The notes beneath the pieces are model-generated. The model searched no databases, was not told the origin of the DNA, and saw nothing but the letters and a program-made list of their open reading frames with translations. A stretch of 64,000 nt of DNA from Edaphobacter acidisoli (GTDB taxonomy: Bacteria; Acidobacteriota; Terriglobia; Terriglobales; Acidobacteriaceae), in NCBI RefSeq assembly GCF_014642855.1, contig NZ_BMJB01000001.1, positions 248,001-312,000 of the forward strand, in the 5' to 3' direction. Positions 8,416 to 17,241 of the stretch are shown here, one piece after another. Positions within the stretch are counted from its first letter, which is position 1, and each line of letters starts with the position of its first letter. A program made the position numbers and the translations under genes.

Positions 8416-10419
8416 TTGACGAGACAGCGAAAGCGGCAGTCAACGGCGTATGATTTGCTCCATATGCAGCTTCTAGCCGATGCTCAGAACACTGCGGAAC
8501 GATACGCGAAGTACATCACGGAGTTTCAGGAGCTATGCAGGGCAAACGATGTAGGCTTCGGATCTCCGGAGGAGTTCTTCGGCCTTCCGCCGAGATTGGC
8601 GCGGGATGAGAGCTTCCGCGAAGACTTCACCTCGCTGACCAAGTCCGTACAAAGAAGAGAAGATGGGAAACTGACCCTGACCAACATGCTGACCATTGTT
8701 GCGGTGGCAATGGGTGGCAAGGACATTGCGAATGCGGGGGACGCGGGCGCGGTTCCTGCCAGCCTGATGGTGGTGTTTCTGGCTGGGCTTGGAGGATGGA
8801 ACGAGACGAAACCTGCTTCTGCTCAAGAAGCTGCAAAGAGTTCTTCAAACGGGGCTGAGGTGAACGGTAGTGGGGGAGATGAAACTTCGACTGGCAAGAT
8901 GGCTGATGACCCGGCGGCAGACTTTGTGCAGCGGTTGAAGGCTGGGCCAGAGGTTGATATAGGAAGTTTGACGACGACTCTCTTTGGCGGGCCAACGCAG
9001 GTGAAGGAAGCGCTGGGCCGTCTGGAGATGAATACGCTCGCAATGAAGATGCATCTGGACAGCATCGACAGCAGGATAGAGAGGATTGAACCGCATCTGG
9101 ACGATTTGAAGACCCGGCCTGAGGCATCTGAGGTGGATGAGTCGTTGACGGTTCCTGTGCCCGACATGAAGCCCTGGCCCAAGCCGGACGATGAAGCACC
9201 GAGGCCGGAGTGGACTGCTTCGGCTCCGTCGATGAAGCCGTGGCCAGCAGAAAAAGAGCAGGACCTGATGTGGGGGCCAACGGCTGGGGTGAAGGGTCCT
9301 CCGCCGCGGGCGAACTGGCCTGTGAAGCAGGCTGAGCCGGTCTGGCGCGAGCCACGTATACAGGAGCGTGAGCAGGAGAAGGTTGCGGCTCGCACGCGGT
9401 CGCTGGCGGAAGGCGCCGCGCCGTTGCGGGTCGCGGAGATGGAACCGGAGTATGAGGCAGACCTTCCGATCCGCGTGCCATTCAATGAGTATTTGTATGC
9501 GGAAGATGAGCCGAAGTGGGGACGCAGGCTGGCCAGTGGCCTTGCGGTTATCGTGATTGCCGTGGTGGTGGCGGGTGGATTCTTCTATCGCCGTCATGGA
9601 TGGCATGGCTATAACGACGCGGTCGAGACGATTGGCGCGGCCATGTCGAATTCGAAGGCTGGCGTGATGGAGTGGGTGAGCTCGCATGAAGCGCAGAGCT
9701 CTTCGAGTTCTACGAGCCAGGATGTGGCTAAGGGAGCGGCTCAACCAGCGCCGGAGGCTCTGCAACAGCAGGCAGCTTCGACGACTCCGGCAACGACACA
9801 GGGTGTTTCAGAGCGGGATCTGCCTGCGATGGCACCGACCTCTGCGGCTGGTGCTCAGGGAGCGGAGAACCAGCCAGCAGCGGCGCAGAACCAGCTGGCA
9901 GCGGCTCATCAGCCACAGACTTCGACCCGGCCGCAGGCCTTGGCTCAGCCGCAGAGTTCGGCGCATGCTTCTACTTTTGCGCCGGTGGCTTCGAATGCGG
10001 GCGCTTCGACGGATCGCAGACAGGACACACCAGTGAGGAGCGCGGTGCGGCCGGTGGTGACGGTGCTTGCCGGGTCGGGCATGGCTCCGGAAGCGACGGC
10101 CGACACGAAGTTGCCGCGGGGTATGCATAGCTCGGTGCCGGTGTTTGTGGATATGGCGCAGCTGTCCGTAATTTCTGATCCTCGGCCAGCGTATCCGCAT
10201 GATGCGCTTGCGCATGACATTGAGGGAGATGTGGTGGTGCAGGCGAACATCTCGCGCAGTGGCGATGTGGAGAGTGCGGAGATTGTGAGCGGACCTGCTG
10301 GTTTGCTGAAGCCATCGCTCGATGCCGTGCGGGAGTGGCAGTTCAGGCCTTACAGGGTGAATGGTCAGCCGGTGGAAGCGCGGACTTACGTCCGGTTTAG
10401 ATACGGCACTGAGCGGTAG
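8416..10419 (+). CDS. membrane protein with C-terminal TonB domain and long cytoplasmic N-terminus
   Basis: A 667-residue protein. About 370 residues precede the only transmembrane segment (LAVIVIAVVVAGGFFY, near 372-392), which by the positive-inside pattern places the front half in the cytoplasm. The front half has a helical start (YDLLHMQLLADAQNTAERYA) and a Pro/Trp-rich linker with two MKPWP copies. After the membrane comes a long Gln/Ala/Ser/Pro spacer and a TonB C-terminal domain (PRPAYPHDALAHDIEGDVVV, VREWQFRPYRVNGQPVE). Start is TTG at 8416; an ATG at 8464 is possible. It may pass energy or force to outer-membrane receptors; no ExbB/ExbD is near. Confidence 0.8.
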   Translation: MTRQRKRQSTAYDLLHMQLLADAQNTAERYAKYITEFQELCRANDVGFGSPEEFFGLPPRLARDESFREDFTSLTKSVQRREDGKLTLTNMLTIVAVAMGGKDIANAGDAGAVPASLMVVFLAGLGGWNETKPASAQEAAKSSSNGAEVNGSGGDETSTGKMADDPAADFVQRLKAGPEVDIGSLTTTLFGGPTQVKEALGRLEMNTLAMKMHLDSIDSRIERIEPHLDDLKTRPEASEVDESLTVPVPDMKPWPKPDDEAPRPEWTASAPSMKPWPAEKEQDLMWGPTAGVKGPPPRANWPVKQAEPVWREPRIQEREQEKVAARTRSLAEGAAPLRVAEMEPEYEADLPIRVPFNEYLYAEDEPKWGRRLASGLAVIVIAVVVAGGFFYRRHGWHGYNDAVETIGAAMSNSKAGVMEWVSSHEAQSSSSSTSQDVAKGAAQPAPEALQQQAASTTPATTQGVSERDLPAMAPTSAAGAQGAENQPAAAQNQLAAAHQPQTSTRPQALAQPQSSAHASTFAPVASNAGASTDRRQDTPVRSAVRPVVTVLAGSGMAPEATADTKLPRGMHSSVPVFVDMAQLSVISDPRPAYPHDALAHDIEGDVVVQANISRSGDVESAEIVSGPAGLLKPSLDAVREWQFRPYRVNGQPVEARTYVRFRYGTER

Positions 10420-11793
10420 TTACTGCTGCGTGTTTGATGGCGCTGCGGGGGTGGTGGTGTCTCCGTCGTCGGGGTCTGGGTCGGTGGTGGTGCGCATGGT
10501 CGCCAGAACCTTGAGATTGGCTTGGACCTGCGCCCATTGATCGTGATGCTTTTTCGTTGAGATTGGGGCGTTGGGATCGGCGTAGTAGGCGATGATGTCG
10601 TGCTGCAGATGAAGGGGAACGGAGCGCTCGGGGTGGCGTGTGAGGTTGGCGAGGAGGTGGGCGTAGGTCTCATCAGTGAGACGGTAGCCGCCGGGTCTGA
10701 CTTCAGCGCCAGTGTCGAGATCGCGGTTGGGAAGATAGCTGCCAATCTGGTCGAAGTGGGCGAGCATCTGGCGTAGTGAGTCGATGGTCTGATTGAGGCT
10801 TTCGACGTAGAGTTCTTGTGTCTGCTGGTTGGGGCCCCGGATAGAGAGATTGGAGAGTGGTCCAATCTTCGGCAGGATGTAGATGAAACCGGCCATCGTG
10901 TAGGTCAGGAAGCCAGCCTTTTTTCGGTACTGGTCCCATCCATTTTCGTAGTCGGCCTGCGCGAGAGATGCCTTGAGTTTGTCGAGTGGCTCGCTGGGGG
11001 TGTCGGGCGGGAAGCTGTTGCGGTGCAGAACTGCCTCTGCATATGCGATGCGCGGAAGAAAGCTGCGGACGGAGAAGGCGTAACCACGAACGATAGGATG
11101 TCCTGGGATGAAGAGGCGCCTGATGTCGATGCCGTAGGTTTCGTAGAATGAGCGACGCAGGAGATCGGTTGCAACGTAAAGGCCGACGTGGTGCAGGTAG
11201 GCGGAGGGTGCCATGCGGCGCTTGGTGAGCTCGTTGATGTCAAAGGCGAACTCGGTGCGAACGTGGGCGTGCGGGTCTTCACCATAATTGACGTTGGGGC
11301 CGTACCTCTTTTTGAGCTTGGGGAACTCGACCGGGACGGAGAGATTGACGGCCTCGGAGTGGCCGATGTTGTCGGCAACATAGTGAGTGAGAGCGCCGAT
11401 GGCAAAAGCGAGCTCGTCCGGGGTACGGGCGTTGCGCAGGAGACTGCGGACAAAGTCGCCGGCGCGGACGTAGTGCATGAGGTCGCTGTAGAAGCCGTCG
11501 CCGAAGGGATAATAGCCGATGTCCTGAATGGCGCAGCCTCCGTAGGCGTAGGCATGGGCTTCGTGGAGCTGCGCTGGGGTGAGATTGGGAAAGCGCGCAA
11601 GTAGCAGCGGACGAATAGATGCCTTCCAGGTAAGATCGATGAGCTGCTCGTGCGTCTGAAACGAGTAGGGCAGGGCGGGCGCGCCGGAAAAGATGAGTGC
11701 CAGCGCAACGATGGTCTTGAGCAGTGTGCCTCGGCTAAAGGAGAGAATAGGTAGACCTCGGATACAAATCTGCGTGCTCTCTGTGCGTCTCAC
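10420..11793 (-). CDS. zinc-dependent phospholipase C family protein
   Basis: A secreted protein of roughly 430-457 residues. After a hydrophobic leader (LLKTIVALALIFSGAPA) it has the family hallmarks: SFQTHEQLIDLTW, then HAYAYGGCAIQDIGYYPFG, HYVRAGDFVRSLLRNA and the metal-binding HYVADNIGHSEAVN. These His/Asp residues fit a three-zinc phospholipase C/P1 nuclease-type site. The start is uncertain: GTG at 11793 keeps the leader and avoids overlapping the divergent gene, whereas CTG at 11724 behind GAGG is an alternative; longer frames to 11985 run through that gene. Its stop abuts the stop of the TonB-domain gene with no bases between. Confidence 0.72.
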   Translation of the reverse strand: MRRTESTQICIRGLPILSFSRGTLLKTIVALALIFSGAPALPYSFQTHEQLIDLTWKASIRPLLLARFPNLTPAQLHEAHAYAYGGCAIQDIGYYPFGDGFYSDLMHYVRAGDFVRSLLRNARTPDELAFAIGALTHYVADNIGHSEAVNLSVPVEFPKLKKRYGPNVNYGEDPHAHVRTEFAFDINELTKRRMAPSAYLHHVGLYVATDLLRRSFYETYGIDIRRLFIPGHPIVRGYAFSVRSFLPRIAYAEAVLHRNSFPPDTPSEPLDKLKASLAQADYENGWDQYRKKAGFLTYTMAGFIYILPKIGPLSNLSIRGPNQQTQELYVESLNQTIDSLRQMLAHFDQIGSYLPNRDLDTGAEVRPGGYRLTDETYAHLLANLTRHPERSVPLHLQHDIIAYYADPNAPISTKKHHDQWAQVQANLKVLATMRTTTDPDPDDGDTTTPAAPSNTQQ

Positions 11794-11845
11794 TTTACAG
11801 AGTGGCGGGCAGGATGAAAAGGGTTGTATGGGATAGGAAATTCCG

Positions 11846-12397
11846 ATGACGGAAGTGGAAGCCAACGCGAGGCGCGAACGATGGGTGATGTGGGGCTTCG
11901 TGGCGGCCGTGGTCCTGTTGGGCGCAATGGGGTGGTATCGCGCGGGGAGCATGGCAGGTAAGATCGCTCCCGTCGCTGAGCGCAAGTCGATGCCTGAACT
12001 TGTACTGGATCAGCTGGGCGGTGGTGAGTGGAAGATGGTCGATCATCGTGGACAGGTCGTACTGGTGAACTATTGGGCGACGTGGTGCGGCCCCTGCCGT
12101 GATGAGATGCCAGGATTGGCTCGACTGGCGCGAGAGCTTGGACCGCAGGGATTGGCGGTGGTGGGGGTGTCGATCGACAGAGGCAAGCGGGAGAGAGTGG
12201 GGGAGTTTGTTGATGAGATGAAAGTGCCGTATCCGGTGGTGTTTCCTTCGCCGCTGTCGCAGGTGGATGCGGGACTGGAAGGTGTGCCCACGACGATTCT
12301 GGTGGACCGCGAGGGACGCGTGGCGAAGAGTTATGTTGGCGCGGTGAGAGAACGAGACTTTCGGACGGATGTGGAGGCGTTGTTGAGGGAACAGTGA
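11846..12397 (+). CDS. TlpA-like thiol-disulfide oxidoreductase
   Basis: A 183-residue membrane-anchored thioredoxin-fold protein. An N-terminal transmembrane helix (VMWGFVAAVVLLGAMGW, about 14-31) should place the redox domain in the periplasm. The active site WCGPC lies near residue 79-83, with the cis-proline segment GVPTTILVDREGRV later. TlpA/ResA/CcmG proteins reduce periplasmic disulfides, for example in cytochrome c maturation, but no ccm gene is near. It is a single gene ending three bases before the convergent esterase gene. Confidence 0.88.
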   Translation: MTEVEANARRERWVMWGFVAAVVLLGAMGWYRAGSMAGKIAPVAERKSMPELVLDQLGGGEWKMVDHRGQVVLVNYWATWCGPCRDEMPGLARLARELGPQGLAVVGVSIDRGKRERVGEFVDEMKVPYPVVFPSPLSQVDAGLEGVPTTILVDREGRVAKSYVGAVRERDFRTDVEALLREQ

Positions 12398-12400
12398 TGG

Positions 12401-13708
12401 CTAGGTCTGGGGGACTTTGGTGACGTCTTCGGTCTTGGGTGGAATAGGGGTGGCGGGCAGATGGAAGGTGTTGACGTCGTCAGGGTGGGCTGGGTTGAAG
12501 TCGGTGGTGCCTTTGACGAGGTATTTTTTGATGGGAAGGTTTGCGGCGCGGATGCCGTGGACGATGCACCGAGCCAGCTCGTAGGCGCCGTATTTATTGA
12601 AGTGTGTGTCGTCGCTGATGGCTTCGGTCTGGTTTGGGAATGAGTTGGCCGGGTAGTGCATGAAAGCCTTGAGCGTGCCTTCGGGGCCCATGGTTTCAAA
12701 GAGCGTCTTCGACATGGCGTTGAGGTCGATGAGCGCGACGTGCTGCTCGGCGGCGACGGAGCGCATGGTGGCCGGGTAGTCGCCGAGTGAGTTGGTGATG
12801 TGGCCGGAGGCGTCGAAGGTGCGGCGGTTCATGCTGGTGACGAGCACGGGCGTGGCCCCGGCAGCGCGGGCTTTGCCGATGTATTCGATGAGCAGCGCGC
12901 GGTACTCGTCGAGCGGAACGACGGGCTGGTGGGTGCGCGGGCTGATCTTCTGGTCGTTGTGGTTGAACTGCATGAAGAGATAGTCGCCGGGCTGGATGAG
13001 GGAGAAGATTTTTGCGAAGCGCTGCTCGCCGACGAAGCTTTTGATGGTCTCGCCGGACTCGGCGTGGTTGGCGATGACGACGCCGGGGCGGAAGAAGCGC
13101 GGAAGCATCTGGCCCCATGCTGCCCAGGGCTCGACGTCCTGATCGACAACGGTGGAGTCGCCGGCTAGATAGATGGTGGGCTCGTGTGGGGTGATTGGTT
13201 CGACGGAGATGCTGCGGATGCTGGGGTGTTCGCCGTTGAACTCGAGGGTGAGTTTGTGGTCCCAGTCTAGGTTGCCGATCTCGCGCGGCTTGAGGTGGAC
13301 GTGATGCGCTGCATCGCCGCCGATTTCAGGGGTGCGGACGTTGACGTCGAAGGTCTCGGTCTTGGATTTGCCGGCTTCGGTTTGGACTTTTTCGACGGAG
13401 AGGCGGCGGGCTTCGGACCAGATGGTGGTGGTGGCGGACTGGTCTCCGCCGAGCACGACGGTGACACGGTCGCTGCCTTCGACGACGGGGACGGAGAAGA
13501 AGAAGGGCTTGTCGCTGGTGCAGGATTTGCCGGTGAAGCTGGGGAGAGTGTTGAGGTCGAAGCCCGCGTGTGTGTCGGAGTAGATGGAACTGGCGCTCAG
13601 TGTGGCGAACATTCGATTCGCGGGGCCGCAGGCGTACTTCATCAGCGCGGGGGATTGGGCGAGCACGGGAGTGGCGAGAGCGAACGCGAGGAGTCCGAGG
13701 CGGTTCAT
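12401..13708 (-). CDS. rhamnogalacturonan acetylesterase-like SGNH hydrolase (CE12)
   Basis: A 435-residue secreted esterase predicted to remove acetyl groups from pectic rhamnogalacturonan. It has a signal peptide (MNRLGLLAFALATPVLAQ), a beta-rich N-terminal region, and an SGNH domain starting at YLAGDSTVV (catalytic Ser near 185). Other SGNH blocks are HAESGETIKSF, FNHNDQK (block III) and the terminal DDTHFNKYGAYELA with the catalytic Asp and His. The ATG at 13708 follows AAGGA. It fits with the pectin/uronate genes at 43-51 kb and the rhamnosidase at 61-64 kb, though it is not linked to them. Confidence 0.85.
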   Translation of the reverse strand: MNRLGLLAFALATPVLAQSPALMKYACGPANRMFATLSASSIYSDTHAGFDLNTLPSFTGKSCTSDKPFFFSVPVVEGSDRVTVVLGGDQSATTTIWSEARRLSVEKVQTEAGKSKTETFDVNVRTPEIGGDAAHHVHLKPREIGNLDWDHKLTLEFNGEHPSIRSISVEPITPHEPTIYLAGDSTVVDQDVEPWAAWGQMLPRFFRPGVVIANHAESGETIKSFVGEQRFAKIFSLIQPGDYLFMQFNHNDQKISPRTHQPVVPLDEYRALLIEYIGKARAAGATPVLVTSMNRRTFDASGHITNSLGDYPATMRSVAAEQHVALIDLNAMSKTLFETMGPEGTLKAFMHYPANSFPNQTEAISDDTHFNKYGAYELARCIVHGIRAANLPIKKYLVKGTTDFNPAHPDDVNTFHLPATPIPPKTEDVTKVPQT

Positions 13709-13786
13709 GAGGGTCCTTGATTTGGAAACTATTTCAAGGAGGAAATAATAACATTTTGCGATAAGGCCGGTCGAGGTAGCACGGCG

Positions 13787-14578
13787 TCAGCGGTTGAAGA
13801 GGCGCTGCCACCAGCTCTTTGGTTCGAGATTCTCGTACAGTCCCTGCGGTTCGGGCTGCGGCTGCAGAGGCTTTCCGTTAAACGCGGCTAAGGGGTTGGA
13901 GACGCAGAGCAGGTGGGCGTAGTCGGGGCCGTATTTTTTCGCGACGAGATCATACGCGGCTTGCATCTTCGGCGGGCGCGAGGTCGTGTTGTGCGCGTCA
14001 GTGGCGAGGAAGTTGACCCAGCGCTTTTCGAGAAGCTCGTGCGCCATGCGCTCGGCCTGCTTGCCCATTTGGCCCAGAATTGACCCGGCGGTGACCTGTA
14101 TGAGCACACCTCCTTGCAGCCATTCGATCATGCGAGGCCGGTCGGCTTGGAGTGTGGGATTGCGTTCGGGGTGGGTGAGGATGGGTGTCAGACTGGCAAG
14201 CTGTAATTCGTAGAAGACTTCGGTGAGATTGGGCGGCACGCCGTAGTCCGGGATTTCGACGAGCAGGTAGCCGAGGCCGTTGATGCTGTAGCGGGCGGGA
14301 TTGGATTTGGCCTGTTCGATGTTGTCGTAGGAGAGATGGAAATCACAGCCGCGGCCAAGCTTCAGTGCAATGTGTTCGTTGGCAAGCAGACGCTCCAATT
14401 CAGCGATCTTTGCGGAGATGACCTCGGGCTCGTAGGCATAGCGGCTGTTGGCGTGCGGGGAGCAGACGACGTGGGTGATGCCGTCTTCGGCTGCAATGCG
14501 GGCCATGGCCAGTGTGGTTTCGACGTTCGAGGCACCATCGTCCAGCCCCCAGAGCAGATGGTGGTGAATGTCAATCAT
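13787..14578 (-). CDS. CpsB/CapC-type tyrosine-protein phosphatase (PHP domain)
   Basis: A 263-residue metal-dependent phosphatase of the PHP superfamily. The metal motif MIDIHHHLLWGLDDGA opens the protein, followed by HVVCSPHANSRYAYEP, the HPERNP motif and the late metal motif FLATDAHNTTSRPP. In Gram-positive capsule loci such enzymes dephosphorylate the tyrosine kinase CapB/Wzc. A Wzc-like kinase is encoded 11 kb away (25174-27426), so this could be its partner, although it lies outside the exopolysaccharide locus. It is followed by no obvious terminator and is downstream of purQ on the same strand. Confidence 0.86.
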   Translation of the reverse strand: MIDIHHHLLWGLDDGASNVETTLAMARIAAEDGITHVVCSPHANSRYAYEPEVISAKIAELERLLANEHIALKLGRGCDFHLSYDNIEQAKSNPARYSINGLGYLLVEIPDYGVPPNLTEVFYELQLASLTPILTHPERNPTLQADRPRMIEWLQGGVLIQVTAGSILGQMGKQAERMAHELLEKRWVNFLATDAHNTTSRPPKMQAAYDLVAKKYGPDYAHLLCVSNPLAAFNGKPLQPQPEPQGLYENLEPKSWWQRLFNR

Positions 14579-14599
14579 TGCGATAGCGTATCAGACGGG

Positions 14600-15298
14600 T
14601 TAGCGGGCATTTGCCAGCGACTGAGCAAGGGCCCGAAAGAGGAGCAGGCCATCGGCTGAACCGAGCAGCGCTTCGCTCGAACGATCGGGGTGCGGCATCA
14701 TGCCGAGCACATTGCGACCTTCGCTGAGCACGCCTGCGATGTTTTCGAGTGAGCCGTTCGGATTGGCTCCGGAGGTGATTTCACCTTCGGGTGTGGAGTA
14801 ACGAAAGGCGATGCGGTCTTCGCGCTTGAGCGTAGCGAGTGTGTCGGCGTCGCAGAAGTAGTTGCCTTCGGCGTGGCCGATAGGCATCTGGAGGATCTGG
14901 CCCTGCTTCAGGCTGTGAGTGAAGGGCGAGTTGGTGGTCTCGGTGCGCAGGTGGGTCTGTTTGCAGATGTAGTTCTGGTTCGCGTTGCGCATGAGCGCGC
15001 CGGGCAGAAGGCCAGCTTCGCAGAGGATCTGGAAGCCGTTGCAGATGCCCATGACGAGCCCCCCGCTTTTGGCGAACTTCGCTACGGACTGCATGACCGG
15101 GGCGAACTTTGCGATGGCTCCGGTGCGGAGGTAGTCGCCGTAGGCAAAGCCGCCGGGCACGAGGATGGCGTCACAGCCCTGGAGGTCTTCGGAGGCGTGC
15201 CAGAGGAATGTGACCGGCTGATGCGCAATCGCGTCGATCACATGATAGGTGTCATGGTCGCAGTTCGATCCGGGAAAGACGAGAACGCCAAACTTCAT
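14600..15298 (-). CDS. purQ: phosphoribosylformylglycinamidine synthase subunit PurQ
   Basis: The glutaminase subunit of FGAM synthase, which supplies ammonia for step four of purine synthesis. The 232-residue product has the class I glutamine amidotransferase fold: [18 protein letters not shown] near the N-terminus, the nucleophile Cys86 in GICNGFQIL, and the His/Glu pair in [10 protein letters not shown]. Length is normal for the stand-alone PurQ found with small PurL and PurS. Neither purL nor purS is in the window. It lies 21 bases upstream of the CpsB-like gene on the same strand. Confidence 0.95.
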   Translation of the reverse strand: MKFGVLVFPGSNCDHDTYHVIDAIAHQPVTFLWHASEDLQGCDAILVPGGFAYGDYLRTGAIAKFAPVMQSVAKFAKSGGLVMGICNGFQILCEAGLLPGALMRNANQNYICKQTHLRTETTNSPFTHSLKQGQILQMPIGHAEGNYFCDADTLATLKREDRIAFRYSTPEGEITSGANPNGSLENIAGVLSEGRNVLGMMPHPDRSSEALLGSADGLLLFRALAQSLANAR

Positions 15299-15327
15299 AG
15301 CTTAAGAATAGCATTCGGGCAATCCGG

Positions 15328-16653
15328 TCAGGCTGGCGCGTAGACGGCGTATCCGCGTGGCGGGGCGGGGAATTCGGCGTTGCCGTCGCCGTCGGTGGTG
15401 CGCTCGTCTGGATGTGCAATGTCGTGGCCGTCCCATGCGACAGGTTTGAATTTCTGATTCTGCCATCGGGTCTTGACGGATGTGCCGGACCATTTGTCGC
15501 CGAGATTGTTCAGCACGTAGATGCAGCCGCGCTGGCCTTCGAAGCCGCCGCGTTCGAGGATATAGAGGTCGGGGTCAGCGTGCAGGATTAAAGCGTCGCC
15601 GCCTGCGTAGCGATGATGTGCGTCGATCAACGCGTCGAGGCCGTTGGGAGAATTTGGGCGGGCAAGGCCAAGGTTGTAATAGTCGTGCCAGAAGACGCAT
15701 GGGTAGCCTTCGTTCATCAGGATGAAGGAGTAGGCGAGAGTCTTGTCGTTGATGATTTCTTTGTCGCGCATGTCGTGATTTTCGACGAAGGTCACGGCGT
15801 TGAAGGGACGTTTGGCAACGACAGAGCCGTCCGCTGTGAGATTGCGAAGGTCATACTGGAGCGTGTCGCACATGTCTTTGAGCTTGTAGCGAAGAGGGAA
15901 ATCGAAGGCGGCAATCTGGTTGTCTGTGACGGCGCGAACGCGGTCCAGCCAGCCTTCGATGTCGTTTGGGCCAGACCAGTATTCGCCGACAACGAAGGGG
16001 ACAACTTCCTTGCCGTCGCGCTCGTAACGATATTTTGCGAGCAGGCCAATCATCCATGCGCCGAAGCCTTTGGCGAAGTCGAAGCGGAAGCCGTCGAAGC
16101 CGATTTCCTCGATGATCATGCGGGCGTATTCGAACATGGCCTCGTAGACGCGCGGATTGCGATGGCAAAGATGCGGGTAGCCGGCGTAGTTTTCGCCCTC
16201 GATGATCACCCGCTCGTAGCGAGAAGGATGGAAGCAGTTCCAGTCGCGGGGGAATTTTCCTGATTTTGGAGAGAATTTGGTCCACCGCTTTTGATTGTCC
16301 AGAGGATTGACTTCCTCCTCGTCCGCGCCTGAGTTGTGGTTGATGACCATATCCGCATATGCGCCGATATTGTTTGCGTGCAGGGTGCGAATCAGGTTCT
16401 CAAGCTCGGCGCGGTTGCCGTAGAGCGTCTTGATGCTGCCTTTTTGGTCGAAGTCGCCCAAGTCAAAATAATCGTATGGGTCGTAGCCTGGAGAGCGGGC
16501 CAGGGCTGCTTTGCAGATGGGCGGGAGCCAGAGCGCGTTGAAGCCGGATGCGGCAAGCTCCGGAGCTTTCCCGGCGAGAAAGTTCCACCATTGGCCTTCC
16601 TTATTTTCTTGAATTGGTGCATCCCAATAGAACGCCTGCATCATTACGGCCAT
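15328..16653 (-). CDS. alpha-amylase (GH13), probably cytoplasmic
   Basis: A 441-residue GH13 enzyme with no signal peptide (starts MAVMMQAFYWDAP), so it probably cleaves alpha-1,4-glucans inside the cell, such as glycogen or imported maltodextrin. The four GH13 regions are intact: ADMVINHN (100-107), GFRFDFAKG (188-196, nucleophile Asp192), VGEYW (acid/base Glu224) and FVENHD (Asp294). A short beta C-terminal domain follows. The ATG at 16653 fits the conserved start. It is on the same strand as purQ, 29 bases upstream, so a shared transcript is possible. Confidence 0.9.
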   Translation of the reverse strand: MAVMMQAFYWDAPIQENKEGQWWNFLAGKAPELAASGFNALWLPPICKAALARSPGYDPYDYFDLGDFDQKGSIKTLYGNRAELENLIRTLHANNIGAYADMVINHNSGADEEEVNPLDNQKRWTKFSPKSGKFPRDWNCFHPSRYERVIIEGENYAGYPHLCHRNPRVYEAMFEYARMIIEEIGFDGFRFDFAKGFGAWMIGLLAKYRYERDGKEVVPFVVGEYWSGPNDIEGWLDRVRAVTDNQIAAFDFPLRYKLKDMCDTLQYDLRNLTADGSVVAKRPFNAVTFVENHDMRDKEIINDKTLAYSFILMNEGYPCVFWHDYYNLGLARPNSPNGLDALIDAHHRYAGGDALILHADPDLYILERGGFEGQRGCIYVLNNLGDKWSGTSVKTRWQNQKFKPVAWDGHDIAHPDERTTDGDGNAEFPAPPRGYAVYAPA

Positions 16654-16758
16654 GGCGGTGTCTCATCGATTGCAGAGATTCGGGAGTCATGCGCTCGTTG
16701 AAGCTTGCGCTATAGTCTCCCCAGCAGGTCTGATGCGTACGGGCAGGTTCAGGTTGGT

Positions 16759-17241
16759 ATGGGAGCAGGAAGGGACAAGACGGTTGTCACGCTGAAGACG
16801 GCAGGCACGGCGCTGCTGAATTGGTGGCGTGCCGCAACGCTCGATGCGTTGATTGTGGGCTGTCTGTGGTTTATCGGGCTGGAGTTGATTCATGTTCCGC
16901 TGGCGCCGATGTGGGCTGTGCTCGGCGGCATCCTGCAGATCATTCCGACGTACGGTGGCATGATTGCGCTGCTGGGGCCGGTGTTTTCAGTTGCGGTGAC
17001 AGGACATGATGAGTGGCGGCTAGGGCTAGTGCTTGGACTTTATGGCGTCATCATGATTCTGGAAGGCCTGGTCATCGGGCCCTACATATTGCATCGCACG
17101 ACGCGGGTTCCGTGGTGGGCGGCGTTTCTGGGGCCGATCCTGCTGGGTATCGTGATTCCGTTTTGGGGAGTGCTGCTGGCGCCGCCGCTGCTTGCGGTTA
17201 TCTTTGCACTGGTGAAACCTGAGCGGCCACGCAAGTCTTAG
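16759..17241 (+). CDS. half-length AI-2E family transporter-like protein
   Basis: A 160-residue membrane protein with several transmembrane segments. It contains the conserved block of the C-terminal half of AI-2E/PerM-family exporters: PLAPMWAVLGGILQIIPTYG followed by GMIALLGPVF, then LGLYGVIMILEGLVIGPYIL and a last helix before KPERPRKS. Family members are usually about 350 residues; this one lacks the N-terminal half. The ATG at 16759 is preferred; an in-frame start at 16705 is possible. It may be a remnant or a self-standing half-unit. It abuts the convergent ABC permease gene. Confidence 0.65.
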   Translation: MGAGRDKTVVTLKTAGTALLNWWRAATLDALIVGCLWFIGLELIHVPLAPMWAVLGGILQIIPTYGGMIALLGPVFSVAVTGHDEWRLGLVLGLYGVIMILEGLVIGPYILHRTTRVPWWAAFLGPILLGIVIPFWGVLLAPPLLAVIFALVKPERPRKS

